The notes beneath the pieces were generated by a model. The model did not search any database. It saw only the letters and a list, made by a program, of their open reading frames with translations, and was not told the origin of the DNA. A DNA stretch of 64,000 nt, taken from assembly GCA_005281725.1 (NCBI GenBank), contig SSBO01000009.1, positions 3,174,163 to 3,238,162 of the forward strand, read 5' to 3'. Origin of the DNA: Wuchereria bancrofti (taxonomy: Eukaryota > Nematoda > Chromadorea > Rhabditida > Onchocercidae). This document shows, in pieces, positions 1 to 12,944 of this stretch (positions are counted from its first letter, which is position 1; every line of letters begins with the position of its first letter). The position numbers were made by a program, and so were the translations under genes.

Positions 1-993
1 GAACATTGAATATTTAAGAAAGAAGAAACTGAAATATGCACCTTTTTCATAATTATCATTAATTGATCATTATTACAGATGGGATTCATTTCATATATTG
101 TATTATTATCACTTGATGAATCACGTTTACGACGCACTGAACACACGCACATTTGACAGCACACATTGACCGGTTTCTGGAATTTTGATAATATGAAAAG
201 TTAAGAGTAAAGCTTTATATTTTCACAAAAAATTTTCCAGAATGTAACACACTAACTTTTGCATTGAAAAATGTATTATTATTATTATTATTGAATAGCA
301 GCAATTATTATCAACAATTTTTCTTTTTTTTTTCTTGGAACACAATAACAAGGCATTTTATTTTAGGAACTGTTGAAGACTAAAATGTACTTCAAAATTC
401 TTGGACAATAATATTTAGGAATTGTAGATTCCGAAAACAATTGTGAGCTATCGCTGGGAAAAGGATTTCGATAATATCAAAAGAATCTATCAATTGTGAA
501 AACTAAATTTGTTGACTTAAAGCTTTAATCAAATTTCATAAAAATTTTTGGAATATATGATATTAGTATTATATGCCATAATATTATTGTGTTATAGTTG
601 TAATTTATGCATTTAGTAGTTTCTAATTTCTAGTGCTTACGTTGCAAAATTTTGATGAAATATTTGTAGACTAATTACTTACTGACGTAATATTAACAAC
701 ATATGATTATTCGAAAAATTTATGTCACCACTTATATGAAAAAAAAAAGAAGCAAATCATAAAACTTTCAAAACAATTTTAGAAATTTCAATAAAAGAAA
801 TGTATACATATGAAGGAGATGAAATAGGTGGAAAAGACGGTGGACATGGTGGACAAATTCGAGGTGGACATATAACTGGCGGAGGACATATTACTGATGG
901 ATCGCACGAACATGACGCAGGAAACGATTGCCAGGTTGTTGTTTGTTTTATTAACATAAGGAATACTGTGTAAAGAACAACAAACGATTTCAT
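1..993 (-). CDS. Small secreted Cys/Pro-rich protein, 5' part
   Basis: Two exons are visible: 993-808 (62 codons from an ATG) and one starting at 176 and running to about 42 or off the window. Residues 1-20 form a hydrophobic signal peptide (MKSFVVLYTVFLMLIKQTTT). They are followed by SCSCD and a run of Cys-Pro units (ICPPP, ICPPR, ICPPCPP). Exon 1 ends with donor GTATAC in phase 0. The next acceptor, TTCCAG before 176, opens a phase-0 frame beginning KPVNVCCQMCVCSVRRKRD, so the cysteine-rich character continues across the junction. A TCTAG trans-splice-like acceptor lies 14 nt upstream of the ATG. The family is not recognised; the role (secreted or cuticle-associated) is inferred from the signal peptide and composition only. 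The 3' end lies outside the window. Confidence 0.6.
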
Positions 994-1006
994 AATTGTT
1001 GCGAAA

Positions 1007-2184
1007 TCTAGAATTTAAATTTAAATTAGCTAGTGTATACCCATCTAAGTCTTTAATGCTAATACTATCTGAATTGAATACAATTCTCCGAATAGTAGGA
1101 ATGGTACCATGGTACCAATATTTAGTTGTTTCCTTTTAATCCATCTATTGTTTAAGCTATTCAATGATAACCAAAATTAACTAAAATAAGTTAGGTAACA
1201 CTTTCTATTCAAGTTACTCTACAAAAACCAAAAGAAACGAGTGTTAGAAGAAAAACTGGATTTTCAAAGTGTTGGCACTATTGTATACAATCTTTATGGT
1301 ACTGTCAAGTTCATTTAATATTGGCTAGTTTTATTTGACTTCAACAAAAATTTTTTTTTAAAAAAATTTGTAATCAGTTTCAAAAAAAATTTTAAATATT
1401 AAAAAATGAAATGAGATGTGAAAATTTTAACACAGCTAATTATTTCCTAAAACTTGCAGCGATACTTCTTTGCATGCAATCAACATGCAAGAAGTTATTT
1501 TGGGTTGTCCAATTTCAAGAAATAATCGAAAAAAGTGCAACAAATTGCTTTTTTTCTTTTCAATTGATAGCATGTCTCATCATTTGACATTCATTACGAG
1601 GAATGACTCATCACTTCAATAATATTATAATTAGTTCTGTCACTCTCCAGTAATCCTCTTATAATTATTTTTGCTTTCATTTGTTTTATTATAAGAATAT
1701 CACATGTACTGATTGTTGCTTTAATCTGGTCACGTACGTGTTATTAAGCAATAATTTACGAACAAATAAAGCCTCAATAATTAAATGTTTTGTAGTTATT
1801 TGCTGCTCAACTTTGGATACCTGATCTTGCTTTAATTATGTTCAATTTTCGCTAATTCAAGAATTAGAATGTTAAAGAAGGAAGTAATGAGAATATGAGT
1901 AAAAACATAAAATTTTAAATTATATATTATCTAAATTTTAAAGTATATATTACTCTATACTTCAATATTTATACTCAAACCCGTTCTCTCAAATATTATT
2001 TTATGAAACATCTTTCTATCATGTATTCAAATTAATCATCAATGAACAGATATCATTTACATTGATATATTCATATAAACTACAAGTGAAAGAAACAATA
2101 AAAATTTGCATAATTGAAGATGAATTAAAGTAAAATGTGAGATTGATAAATAAGTCGTTACCTATGATAGATAAGCACTTTATC
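1007..2184. other. Intergenic, AT-rich
   Basis: This gap separates the divergent Cys/Pro-rich gene (minus) and the lectin-like gene (plus), so it should hold both promoters. No coding-like frame or RNA gene is seen. The only clear structure is a 16-bp perfect palindrome built on GGTACCATGGTACC at 1102-1117. Confidence 0.6.
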
Positions 2185-5100
2185 ATGAATTACAATTATC
2201 AGATTGTTCGCATTTTTTTGCTTCTAATGGTAGGTCATATGTCATCTGTCGTTGTTTTCAGTTTGTCATCATCAATCGGTGCTTGAAAAACACAATATTG
2301 ATATTACTTATCGTAAACTTTTATAGCATTACTAAGTAAGTAATCGGCAATAAAGAAAATGTATGAAATGACAAAAAATTTTGCGGTTTGATAACAAAAG
2401 CTCCGTGTACAGTCTGTACTAGAATTCAGTTGTTCGATTAAGTATTTTGAATAATTTTAGACTTGCAGTGTTGTTTCAAACTAAATTAGTGTTCGTTTTG
2501 CTAGAGATAATATTCTTGAGACAAACAGGCTAACACACTACGAATTGGTCTTGTGCGCTTATTTTTACGTGAATATGTGAGTTATGCAAAGGATCGATAA
2601 AGATCGCCAGGAGATATTAAATTTTGAGATATAGAATTAGGATATAGTATCATAAACGCTCCTCAAGTACATCTTAAATATTTGTAACTCAAAACTTTAA
2701 CTTCAACTCTCAAAATATTTTTTAATCCATGCTTGATATAAACTAAAACAAAATTATTGTCGACTTAAATTTCCAACACCTACTGAAACTCGATAGCTCG
2801 GTTTAGTGAAATTTTCTTACACCATCGATCCAAAACTTTTCCTCCAATGAAAGCAAAATATTGAACGGAAATTGATTGATTTCCATAAGTACCGAATTAT
2901 GTACCCATGAAGCGCAGTAAGAACTTAAGTACAGTTCCAAAGGAATCTATGACATACGTGTACGTTAATTCAAAATTGTTAAAACCAGGCGTATATAGTT
3001 TTGCAAAATTCTGGACAAAAATAAGCTAAAATATAGATATAGAAAATGTATTCCACATAGGTAATTACGTGGAAAGCCAATGGAGAACCAAAATTAGGTC
3101 CGTGTCCGGAAAAATGGTTACCATTGATTCCAGTGAAAGACAACAATTTTGAGCTTCTTCAAAAATGCATCTCTCATATCAATGTAACTTTAGTAAGTTA
3201 CTTGAAAAATCTTTCTGCTAAATACTGCGAGGAAAAAAAACGTAAGTTTAATATTAATTAAGACTAAAGCTATGCAAATTATTATTCAAGAAAATATTCT
3301 GCATCAGACTAAATCATCCATCGTGCAATATTTCTATTTACAACTGATTACTTTTATCAGCTTACTTAACAGCTTATTTCCAGTCATAGACACATTTAAA
3401 AAAAAATAAATGACAAATTGCTTAACATAAAATGCAAGGAATATCACATGATTTGACAATGATAATGATAAAAGAGTTTTTAGTCCAAATTTTCAAAGAC
3501 CAACATTTTTTAACTTAAAATAATGAGCCGAAAAAATAAAATAAAATAGATGGAAGTGGAATGGTTAGCTTGGAAGACAGAAATGAACAATGTTTAAATA
3601 TCCACAATCATCCTTAACAGTGATATTTTGATTGACATAATTCATTTGCGCCACTATCAACCACAATCGACTTAACAAACAAGAAATTGGTTAAATGTTT
3701 AGTGACGCAATAAAAAATTTTTTATGCAAACATTTTTGTTTTTTAGTTGAAATCGAAAGTAACAAAATTAGATGATGCAATAAATGCATGTTCTCATATA
3801 TTTGGCAATGGATCCACCACTGCAACAATTTTTCGACCGGACGATAAAAAAGAATTGAAAAATTTCCTCAGTTTGTGAATTGCTAATTTAAAATTTCATT
3901 TTCTCATTTGTGTCAAAAGTTTTTCAAGTAAAAATACTATAGCAGAAAGCGATTCATTGCAGTAAAGCTAAATGAATGAAAGTTTCTTTTTTTTTTCTTA
4001 ACTAAAGAGCTAAAAAAAAAATAAAGCACTCATACTCCTTTTAATTACTTTCATAAATATAAACAAATAAGTAAAATGGAATTAAAAGAAACAAATAAAA
4101 TAAAACTTATATCGTAAATATATTTTTTATATTGTAAATAGTTATGATATGATAAGAATGATAAGAGGTATGATAGATAGAACGAACGGATCGTTCATAT
4201 TTTCAAATTTCCGTTAGCAAAATATTTCAGCATTTGCTGCTTCGGAAGAACTAGAAGGAATGCTAGATATATTTATTGAAGGAAAAGCACCATACGATCA
4301 TTCTGGCAATGATTTACGACAATTGGGAGAAACAATTACTAATGCCATGTCAAATGCGCCCGATAAATCTTGCGCTTGGAATCTTTTAAAGGTGTTAAGT
4401 ATTACCTAAATTTCTCATCTTTGTATGTTGTGTGTGTGCATGTATATATGTATGTAATGGCAATATATTTTCAACTCTTCAATTCATGAAAAGAAATTTG
4501 AATATTTTTAGTTTTAGGGTGAAATTCAATTTAAAAATTGTGATTCTTTTACTACACTTTGGTGCCAATACAAAGGTAAATTTGATGCGAATCTCCATTT
4601 AGGGAATATTTCAATTCAAATTGAAGAATTTTCATTATGTTGCAAAAATTATTGCTCAATAAGTGTTACACTTTCAAAATAGATAATATATCTACACGAA
4701 ATATTAAATCAAATTTTAGCATTTGAATTGATTTAATCAATATTGTAAAAAGAAAATGCAAAATATCAAGCAAAATTTCTCGATAACCTAATAGTAACTT
4801 GTTTCAGTTGAAATAAGTCTTTTTTCATTTAAGAAAACATTGCTTTTTCATAATTAAATTTTTTTCAATTTTCTTTTATAATAAAATATTAAAACGATGG
4901 AATGAATTTGAAAAAAAGAAAAAATGCAGAAATTTGTTCATCTAAACTGCCATATCTAAGATATTTTGAATGCAATGATATTATCAGTAATTTAAGCAAA
5001 AAGTTCTTTTTTTATAACTTTATCAACTTTGATATATTGAACATGGAATCAATATGATAACCTGCGACATTTTTTTTAATTTCATATTTTGATGTATTAT

Positions 5101-7049
5101 GATATAAAAATGAATTATTATCAGAAGGTGTCGAATAATTTTCAAAAAAAAAAAAAAGAAATTACTCAATTAACCGATCGCCGAGATCAGCAGATATTCA
5201 ATGTGATCGCGTAGTGATTGATACTACTTTACTGTGGGATGGTTAAAATAATGAAATAATGAAAGCTTTTAGCAAAACCGGTGATGACTAATTATGGTTG
5301 TAATGGTTGGTTTAAAGCAGATCACGGATCTCACGTAAACTGCTACTTTGTCCATCGCGTAATCATTATATTAACTTATCATTAATTATAATATAATTGA
5401 TTAGTGATTATCAAAAAATTTGTGTTAAATGCAACTTTACACTACAAACAGGACAGGAATGTAATATTTATATATTAGCATTCCTGGATATGACTCAAAC
5501 TTTTCAGTATCGGACAACAGCTCGAAATGCTCGAAATATTTGCAGGAAGAAGAAAGCTCAATTGGTAACAATCAATAATATTGGTGAATGGTCCTACGTT
5601 ACACGTACGTCATCGTAACGATTCTTTTCTCTAAACGTAAAATTGCGGAAGATTTTGCGCATATCTTCTGCTTAGATTTTTTTTTTTTATTATAATGTAC
5701 TGTCATACTCATATGTCTTACCTTTTTTTGCTACCTTTAATAAGTATTCAAAAAATTACAAACTCTATTATTAATTGGATTGAATGATTATTACAATTGA
5801 TTAAGATGGAATATTTTAGAAATTATATCAATGCTTGCGAATTTATTCAACTCTTCCAGATTTTTTATGAAAGTGGTAAAATAAGTTAATTAATTTAAAC
5901 TAATTATGATATATAGCGCTGAAATGATTATTATTTGAGGTCTTGCCGATACATTGGCACCTAATACGATTGATCGTTCACTGTTGCTAGGCTATACGCG
6001 TTGTAGTACCGATCCGCCTGAATGGCGCACAATGGAAGGTGACATTTCAGCAGAAAATATTCCCTTTCCTGATGCAACTACTTCAAGTGATGCAGAATGC
6101 TGTTTGCAACTGGATATTGACAACAAAATTAACTGTAAAAGATGTTTTTATTATTTACAAATTTTGATGGCACCAATTTACAATCCACGTAATTTACAAC
6201 GCACGTAGCAATGCTACACGTTTGCATTTGTTTTATTCCGGAATGAATGAACGTTTGCATATAACGCTAGGATAAAAGATTAAAACAGCTTATTTAAGGA
6301 GTAATAATCTGAATGAATTAAATGAGTATTAAATTTGAAATAAGTGTAGGATGGATGATTAGTGATTATTCGGCGTTCTACTGAATAGGTTGTTGCTAAA
6401 ACCAATTTCATTGCAGAAGCCTTGAAGTAAATAGCATATTGTTCTAATTAAAGCAACTTTACATTATTGTAATTAAATGACTAAATGCTATAAATTAAAT
6501 GTTTTTAAATGCTATTTTAAGCCAAAATTTAAATTAAATCTTGAGAAATCTTTTAAATTTTAACTAACTATAAAATATTTTTGTGTAAACTTTCAATCGA
6601 AAGAAATTTGCTCTATAAATATGCAGGAAATGTCTTTGATAAATTAATTAATATTTGAAAACATGCATATTACAAAAATAAAAAATTTCTCTTTTAATTA
6701 GTTTTTCAGATGAGCAAATAAAACTGCAGGAAAAACTTGTTGAAGGTGCTCAATTGCAAGCAACTATTTGCAACAAGAAAGTTAATTATTTCATTTGCAA
6801 AAAGGAAGGTATGTTTTCATTACATGAAATTAATTCCTCACAAGGTGACACTTATGTCACATTTCATGTTTGAACATACTGAATGAGATATACTTAAAAT
6901 GTTTAAAAAATTCAAATGAGCCACTACAGTACTGACAAAACACGGTGATAATAGCATTTATTGGTTTTTAAATTACCAGAGTTTGTAGTTCGAAAAAATT
7001 ATTAATCAGTTTCATAGATTCATCATTTTTTTTTACAGCTGGAAGCTAA
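2185..7049 (+). CDS. Secreted protein with two C-type-lectin-like domains
   Basis: Nine exons join in consistent phase: 2185-2229, 3061-3192, 3747-3870, 4231-4391, 4518-4575, 5452-5604, 5940-6134, 6710-6808 and 7039-7049. They total 978 nt, or 325 aa plus stop. Exon 1 codes the start of a signal peptide (MNYNYQIVRIFLLLM) that continues into exon 2. Domain 1 (about residues 20-173) shows the C-type-lectin cysteine spacing: LGPCPEKW, INACSHIF, KSCAW, NCDSF and LWCQYK. Domain 2 (about 174-325) is closer to the canonical fold: ARNICRKKKAQLVTINN, a WIG-like LLGYTRC, and the terminal YFICKKE. No EPN or QPD sugar-binding triplet is seen, so carbohydrate binding is doubtful. Secreted lectin-like proteins are common in nematode surface and excretory material. 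The weakest junction is the acceptor at 5451 (ACAAACAG). The first exon is placed by signal peptide and phase, not by homology. Confidence 0.78.
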
Positions 7050-7568
7050 AAGCAGTAAGTGACTGCAAAATATCTCGCAGAAATCTTAAATTATAAAAAC
7101 AAAAAATGTTTGAAAAGAAATTTGCAAAGTTATTCGTTCAGTCTCCCACTTTTATGTGATTATCAATTATCAATTATTCACAAAAATCTGATATGTGTGC
7201 CAAACATTTACTATAAATCTAAGAAAGTCAAAAAGCAAACTGCAGGCTATCAAATCTGAATTGATATCATTCACGGATTTTCGTGGATTTTTCTTTGTTC
7301 CACCTTTTCAGTAACCTAATTCAGTCTTCGAGAAATCACAAAATATGTTGCAAGACTTGTTAATTGGTTTAAATTAATTTAACAACCAGTTTTGGATAAG
7401 AAATTGTAAAAGTTTGTTACAGGATGAAAAAATCAAGAAATTTTTCACAATCTTCTTTATCAGTATCAAGTTGTTCATTTCCTTTTAACTGCTAGAACTT
7501 TTTAAATTTTAACAATGATACCACTAAAAACCACAATTTTACCTTAAAATTATTTGCATATTATATTC

Positions 7569-7635
7569 TTTATTATTTTTCTTTTGAGAAGAGAAAAAGA
7601 AGCTATAAGAAAGATTTAAAATATATTAAAATAAA
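7569..7635. terminator. Overlapping poly(A) signals of two convergent genes
   Basis: A plus-strand AATAAA at 7630-7635 would serve the lectin-like gene (stop at 7049). A minus-strand AATAAA at 7574-7569 lies about 190 nt past the stop of the mutase gene. If both are used, the two 3' ends overlap. Confidence 0.4.
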
Positions 7636-7763
7636 TTTACTTAGTAAAATTTGGTAATATTATTAAAGAAAACAAAGACTAAAATTTCGGTGCAATCATT
7701 GAATATGATTATTGATAAACTATCACCATGATAATACCTTGATAAAGTAAAGGAGATGTTATT

Positions 7764-10700
7764 TCATCCTTGACATGTTGATAATCCATTTTTGTAAATT
7801 ATTTCTGGTTTACCTAATAACAATCTGTCGATAATTTCTTTGCCTTGCATAAAACAATGATCCTGATTTGCTACCTCATATTTCCAACCACCAAATCGAC
7901 CTCTCGAATATATTTCATGCTTTTCGAGAATTTGATGAGCACGAGTTAACTCATTATCTCTCTGAAACATTTTTCATATCAACTGATATCGTTTCTTTAG
8001 ATAAAATATATCACTAATTACAATTTTTAAAATTAAGAATAAAAATGGTTAATTTCAGTTCACGCAAGATATGCACGTATCACAAAAGTAAAATTGTACT
8101 AAATTTCATTAGCATGAAACGTATATACGTGTAAAGAAAATACATAACTGATTAAATTAAAAGCGCTAAACGTGAACTTACTAACATTTACAGTTGGTAT
8201 AGGATATCCATATGGTAACAACGTTGAAAACAGGCTAACAATCTGTTCACGTGAAATGATTGATTTCCGTATCAGACATTCAATTGTTTTTTCTTTTATT
8301 TCTTCCTCACTAATCTGCAAACTTACAAACTTTAAACTTAACAAACTATTGTATTTGATTGGTAATAAATTTGATAGTTTATCAATTATTTCAGTATGCT
8401 TAAAAAAAATCAACTTATTCAAATTGTTAATTTATCAAAATTTAATAAATTTCTTAAAATTTGATTTCAAGAATATAAATTTAATAATACAAGTGATTAA
8501 TTAAGCAATAAAATAAACGAATTAGATTAACGCTATAGAAATTGCATTAGCAAATCTATGATAAAGTATTGCTTTCAATAATAATCTTCAAATTGGATTT
8601 TATAAGTAAATGAAGAAAATGGAATATGAAGTACTAACACTGTTATCATTAATATCATAGGCACATTCACATAGTATCGACCAATACTTATCATTATCTG
8701 GGGTCATTTCACCATAACGTGATAAGAAAGTAACACGATAGAATGGTACGGTATTTTCCGGAAAATAAAGCCAAGTAAATTGTTCTGCAACTCGATTCAT
8801 TGGTTTTATTAAGCCAACACCTATCACAAATACCTGAAAAATACATTGAAATACTATAATATTCTTTGGTCAATTAATTTTTTCAAATATTGAAAAAATA
8901 TGTTAAAAAGAGTTAATTCTTCTTACCTTATTGTATTTCAAATCAAGTTCTTGACATAATTTAGTGTATTTGATTAGCTGATCAATAGGTCCTGTATTGA
9001 TAAGCATATCATAGTTGAGCTTTACCTTTCCATATCGTTCATTTTCATACGTAATTAATTTTCTTTTGGCATCAATGTTAATAACCTAAAATGAAATTAT
9101 CCGTCGTTGCAACATATCAAACTGACATGGAGGAAAAACTTTTCTCAACTTTAAAAAAGTTTCCAGAAATCGTTTAAGCTTGAATCCAAATTTTGTATAC
9201 TATAATCACGTGTAATGCCAATAAACACATTTTCGGTTTTCCGTTCAAATATTTTTTCTATTCAGAATGAGTAATCAATAAAATCCTAAATAAATCTTGC
9301 TGCACTTATCACCTAACATAAAAGCTATCAGTCAAATCCTATTGATCGGTAGCTAAGTTAGGAAAAAATGTTGGGAAACTTGACTCGCATCCAAAATGAA
9401 ACCACTGAGATGGTAATTTGTTAGTCATTGATTTCCAAATTGATCCTGTCCCATAGCGTTTCGGAAACATAAATCTGGCATTTGGACCCCAGCCAAGGTC
9501 AATTTCCTGAAATTTGTACAATACTTTGGACAATACTCATTACATGAAAGAAATTATTGACGGAAAAAAGAATAGGCCCTTTTGATAAATTAACGTAGTG
9601 AGTATTTGATGAAATTAAAGAAATAATTTCTTGCTTCATTCTGGTTCAGTAGCCTATAATCATTAACACTTATCTGGCCTTAAAGTTTCCTTAATGTAAT
9701 GATTATAACTTTAAAAAAGTTTCGATCTGCTTGAAAACTGAAAATTTTATGACAAATTGATACCTTCAAATCTTTTTCATTCACAGCACAAAATTCCTCC
9801 AATTTTTCATAAGGTATCTTAGCAACCCGAGTTCCAATCCATACCGGATTCATCTGATCCGGTTTTACAGTCCAAACCTTTAATTTCAAATAAGTTAACC
9901 CTGGATAGAGTTTATGCCAGTTGCATCTTCCATACATTATTTTAAACTGATCCTTCAAACAGAATCTATTGATCATCAGGGAATGTTGATAGCACTAAAT
10001 CATTAATTACCTGAATCGATAAACTTATGGAAAAACCTTTTGAGTATATTGCTTGAAGAAGTAATTCTTCAGTGTTGGCCCGAAATGCTCTTCGATCCAA
10101 TCATCAAAATTTTTTGGCGGAATTCTTTCCTAAAAAAAAAATATTCATTTATTAAATCAATGAAATGAAGATATGCTAAGATATATGCTTGCCTTTTGTA
10201 GATGACTTTTACACATTTGATAAATGCGCCGCTATTCATCATCATTTGAATATTGCAATAATGTAAATCCCAAACATTCGATTCTTTTAGTTCGATTTTA
10301 AAATTTCAACAGTGTAAACTTATATAAGCAATGATTAGCAGCGGAAACGCCTTCTTTGCAAAGTCATTGGTCATTTGAATTCAAATTGCGAATTCATATT
10401 GTCAACAGAAAAATGTATTCTATTAAACGATTCAAGAAAAAGGAAATATATCACAATTTTAGCAATTTGAGATTTCAAATGAAAATTGTCAATGAAGTGA
10501 TTAGACGGAGAATCTTGAATTTTGTCAAATTTCACAATCGCTGAATATCTACTTGCCGCTGATTTTCTAGATCGATCTCGTAGATCTTCCAAGCACTTCG
10601 CTTTAATACTTGCTGGAAACATTGGTACTGCATACTGCACTGGATACGGTACAAGATGTAAACCTTTCTCGTTGAACATATAACTTATATCAACCTATAA

Positions 10701-12264
10701 GAATATGAAAGTGCAAAATGATAATTTTATCATATCATATCATAGTATCTAATTTTGATCTGATAAGAACATCATTTCATCATCTTCTCTGTATTCCGAA
10801 TAAATTTATATGGACTATGAAATAAGTCAAAATTGAAATCATTAAAAATGATGACAAAATTTCTAAATTAATTTTTGCTATATTCAAAAAATAAACAAAA
10901 CCTGACAGCTTCTTGTTAAAATATTCCATTCACTGATCGCCCAACATATTGCTTCCTTGTAATAAGGTAAATTATGATCGAAAGTGACATGTCCTCCCAT
11001 ATCCCAGAAAAATCCATTTTCATCCATAACTGTTCGACTTAATCCACCAGGTGATAATTCCTACATCCAACATTTTGTGAAAAGATGTAAGCCTTATAAA
11101 ACTATTGCAATCAAATCAAAATTTGAAATTAATCAAATTAAAAAATAATTTAGACAGTTTTTCATTTCATTCTTTCTTCCTTCAAATTCTTATGATTTTA
11201 TTAAAGATTTCTCTTTGCTCTGTGCTACATTATACCGCTAAAGTTGATCCCTATATCATTCCAAATTTGTATTACTGCAATTGATCGTTTCAGTATAACA
11301 GCAAGAAGCAAGTGCTCTCTCTCTCCCTCTCTCTCTCCTCCTTCTCTCTCACTGATCATTCCAATTATCAAAAATTTCATTATAAAGAAAATAAAATGGT
11401 TAATAAATCTTATTATAACTTTTTAACCCTTTGCAAATTTTAAATTGCAATTTTGTCAATTTTAGAAAATTAATTTTAAAACTGAGCTACTTTGATTTAG
11501 AATATTTAAAACATTGCAAATGATGGGAAAGTTTTCCGGTTTATTTTCTTTTCAAATTCTCTTTTCACCATCAAATATATCTTGTACACATAACATTTAG
11601 ACTTCAAGGACATCCTGTACAGCCGTTTCACGTAACCATGTTTTTATACTATAACCTTATTCTGAGTAATTCTGATGATAATTAATATCTAGAAAAATCT
11701 GGAACCTGAATAAATTTCAATTATTAAAATTCTTGGAGAAATTTGAAAAATATTGGACACTTTTTTGTTTCGTTATCTATAATAACTTCTTTATTCTTAT
11801 TACTGCCAATATTGTTGAAATTGTTTTAAAATTTTATTTTGAATTCAAGTTGTCTAATTAAAAAAAACCTTTTCAAGTTTTTTTTTTGCAAAAAAAAAAA
11901 GTTAAATGAGTTCGTTTTTTAGTTGTCTGATTCTTTCATAATTTTGATAAGTGGAAATGATTCAAATATAGGGAATAATTTGTCTTAAATAACATTTTAT
12001 TTAAACGTTTGACAATAAATGTGCGGAAATAGTGATAAAGTTAAGATTGTTGAAGGGAAAATGTGAATACTATACATTATACTATGTAGAAATGTTTGTG
12101 ACCTGAGATGTTGACAAGAATATTTCTCTCATGTCACCAACCTTCTCCAAAACAATTAATTCGACATTTTTAGCAATATCAATGTTATTGTTTTGCAATT
12201 GATAAAGACGATAAGCTACACCAAGACCGGTCGGCGCAGCACCGATAACTATAATTCTCATCAA
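7764..12264 (-). CDS. glf-1: UDP-galactopyranose mutase
   Basis: This flavoenzyme interconverts UDP-galactopyranose and UDP-galactofuranose, supplying galactofuranose for surface glycans. Ten exons run 12264-12142, 11060-10902, 10694-10557, 10129-10037, 9877-9764, 9506-9380, 9085-8927, 8833-8639, 8314-8192 and 7961-7764, about 475 aa. The eukaryotic mutase signature is clear along the whole length: N-terminal Rossmann motif GAAPTGLG (residues 8-15), [76 protein letters not shown], and the C-terminal block [17 protein letters not shown]. The middle glycine of GxGxxG is Ala. Exon 3 needs a GC donor to stay in frame. The exon 6/7 join is off by one phase, and the exon 9/10 join has two options. 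A TTTCAG acceptor at 12306 gives a 41-nt leader and may be a trans-splice site. Vertebrates lack this enzyme. Confidence 0.93.
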
Positions 12265-12305
12265 TAAAGCAATTCCAAGTGTAATACAAATATAACTTTA
12301 TTAAT

Positions 12306-12894
12306 CTGAAAGAAAAAAAGTAATATGAATCAATCAATATAATATGAATGATATGACTGATCAAGAAATTAACTTATAGTAAGCAAAAATTGAGAAATAA
12401 TTGATAAGGAAATGATTAGTATTAGCTAATAAATAACTAATGATCAGTAAAGTAAGAGACGTGAAATTAGCCTTTTGCTGATAAGAAGAAAAGGAATAAG
12501 AGGAGTGATATCTTATAGTGATATGAACTTATGATAAATAGCCGTAACCCAAATTTGCAAGTTAGATATGTGTTGAATAAAGATTGTCACCTATCCCTTA
12601 CGAAATTAATAGTTCTATCTTTCTTATATCATTTCTTGACCTGATTATGGCTATTTGTTTTACTTATCCATCCTTATTCTCTTTTTCGCTCTCTCTCCCT
12701 TCTCTCTCTCTTTCCCTCGCAAACACTATACTTGACTTATCATTAGCAAAAACATAATTCACTAATTTTTGACATTATAATAATTTTTGCGACTTCTTTG
12801 AAACTCTTTTGATACAAATTCACATAACAATTATCATTGAAATTATATTTAATTTCTATGAAATAAGTCGAAGAATTCAAATTGTTTAAATTTT
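12306..12894. other. Intergenic between divergent genes
   Basis: This AT-rich spacer lies upstream of the mutase gene (minus) and the unrecognised plus-strand gene. It holds a pyrimidine-rich CT tract at about 12680-12720. No coding frame is supported. Confidence 0.5.
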
Positions 12895-12944
12895 AGGACT
12901 AATTTTGACGTTGTAATTACTCAAATTCTTTTAATTAATGCATT

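Noticed and set aside
2909..3030. 40-codon ORF before the second lectin exon
   Set aside because: It has an ATG and a possible phase-0 donor but no signal peptide. The exon at 2185 gives a signal peptide in the right phase.
8099..8504. Overlapping minus and plus ORFs of about 108 codons
   Set aside because: The minus ORF contains mutase exon 9 plus flanking intron. The plus ORF is its shadow.
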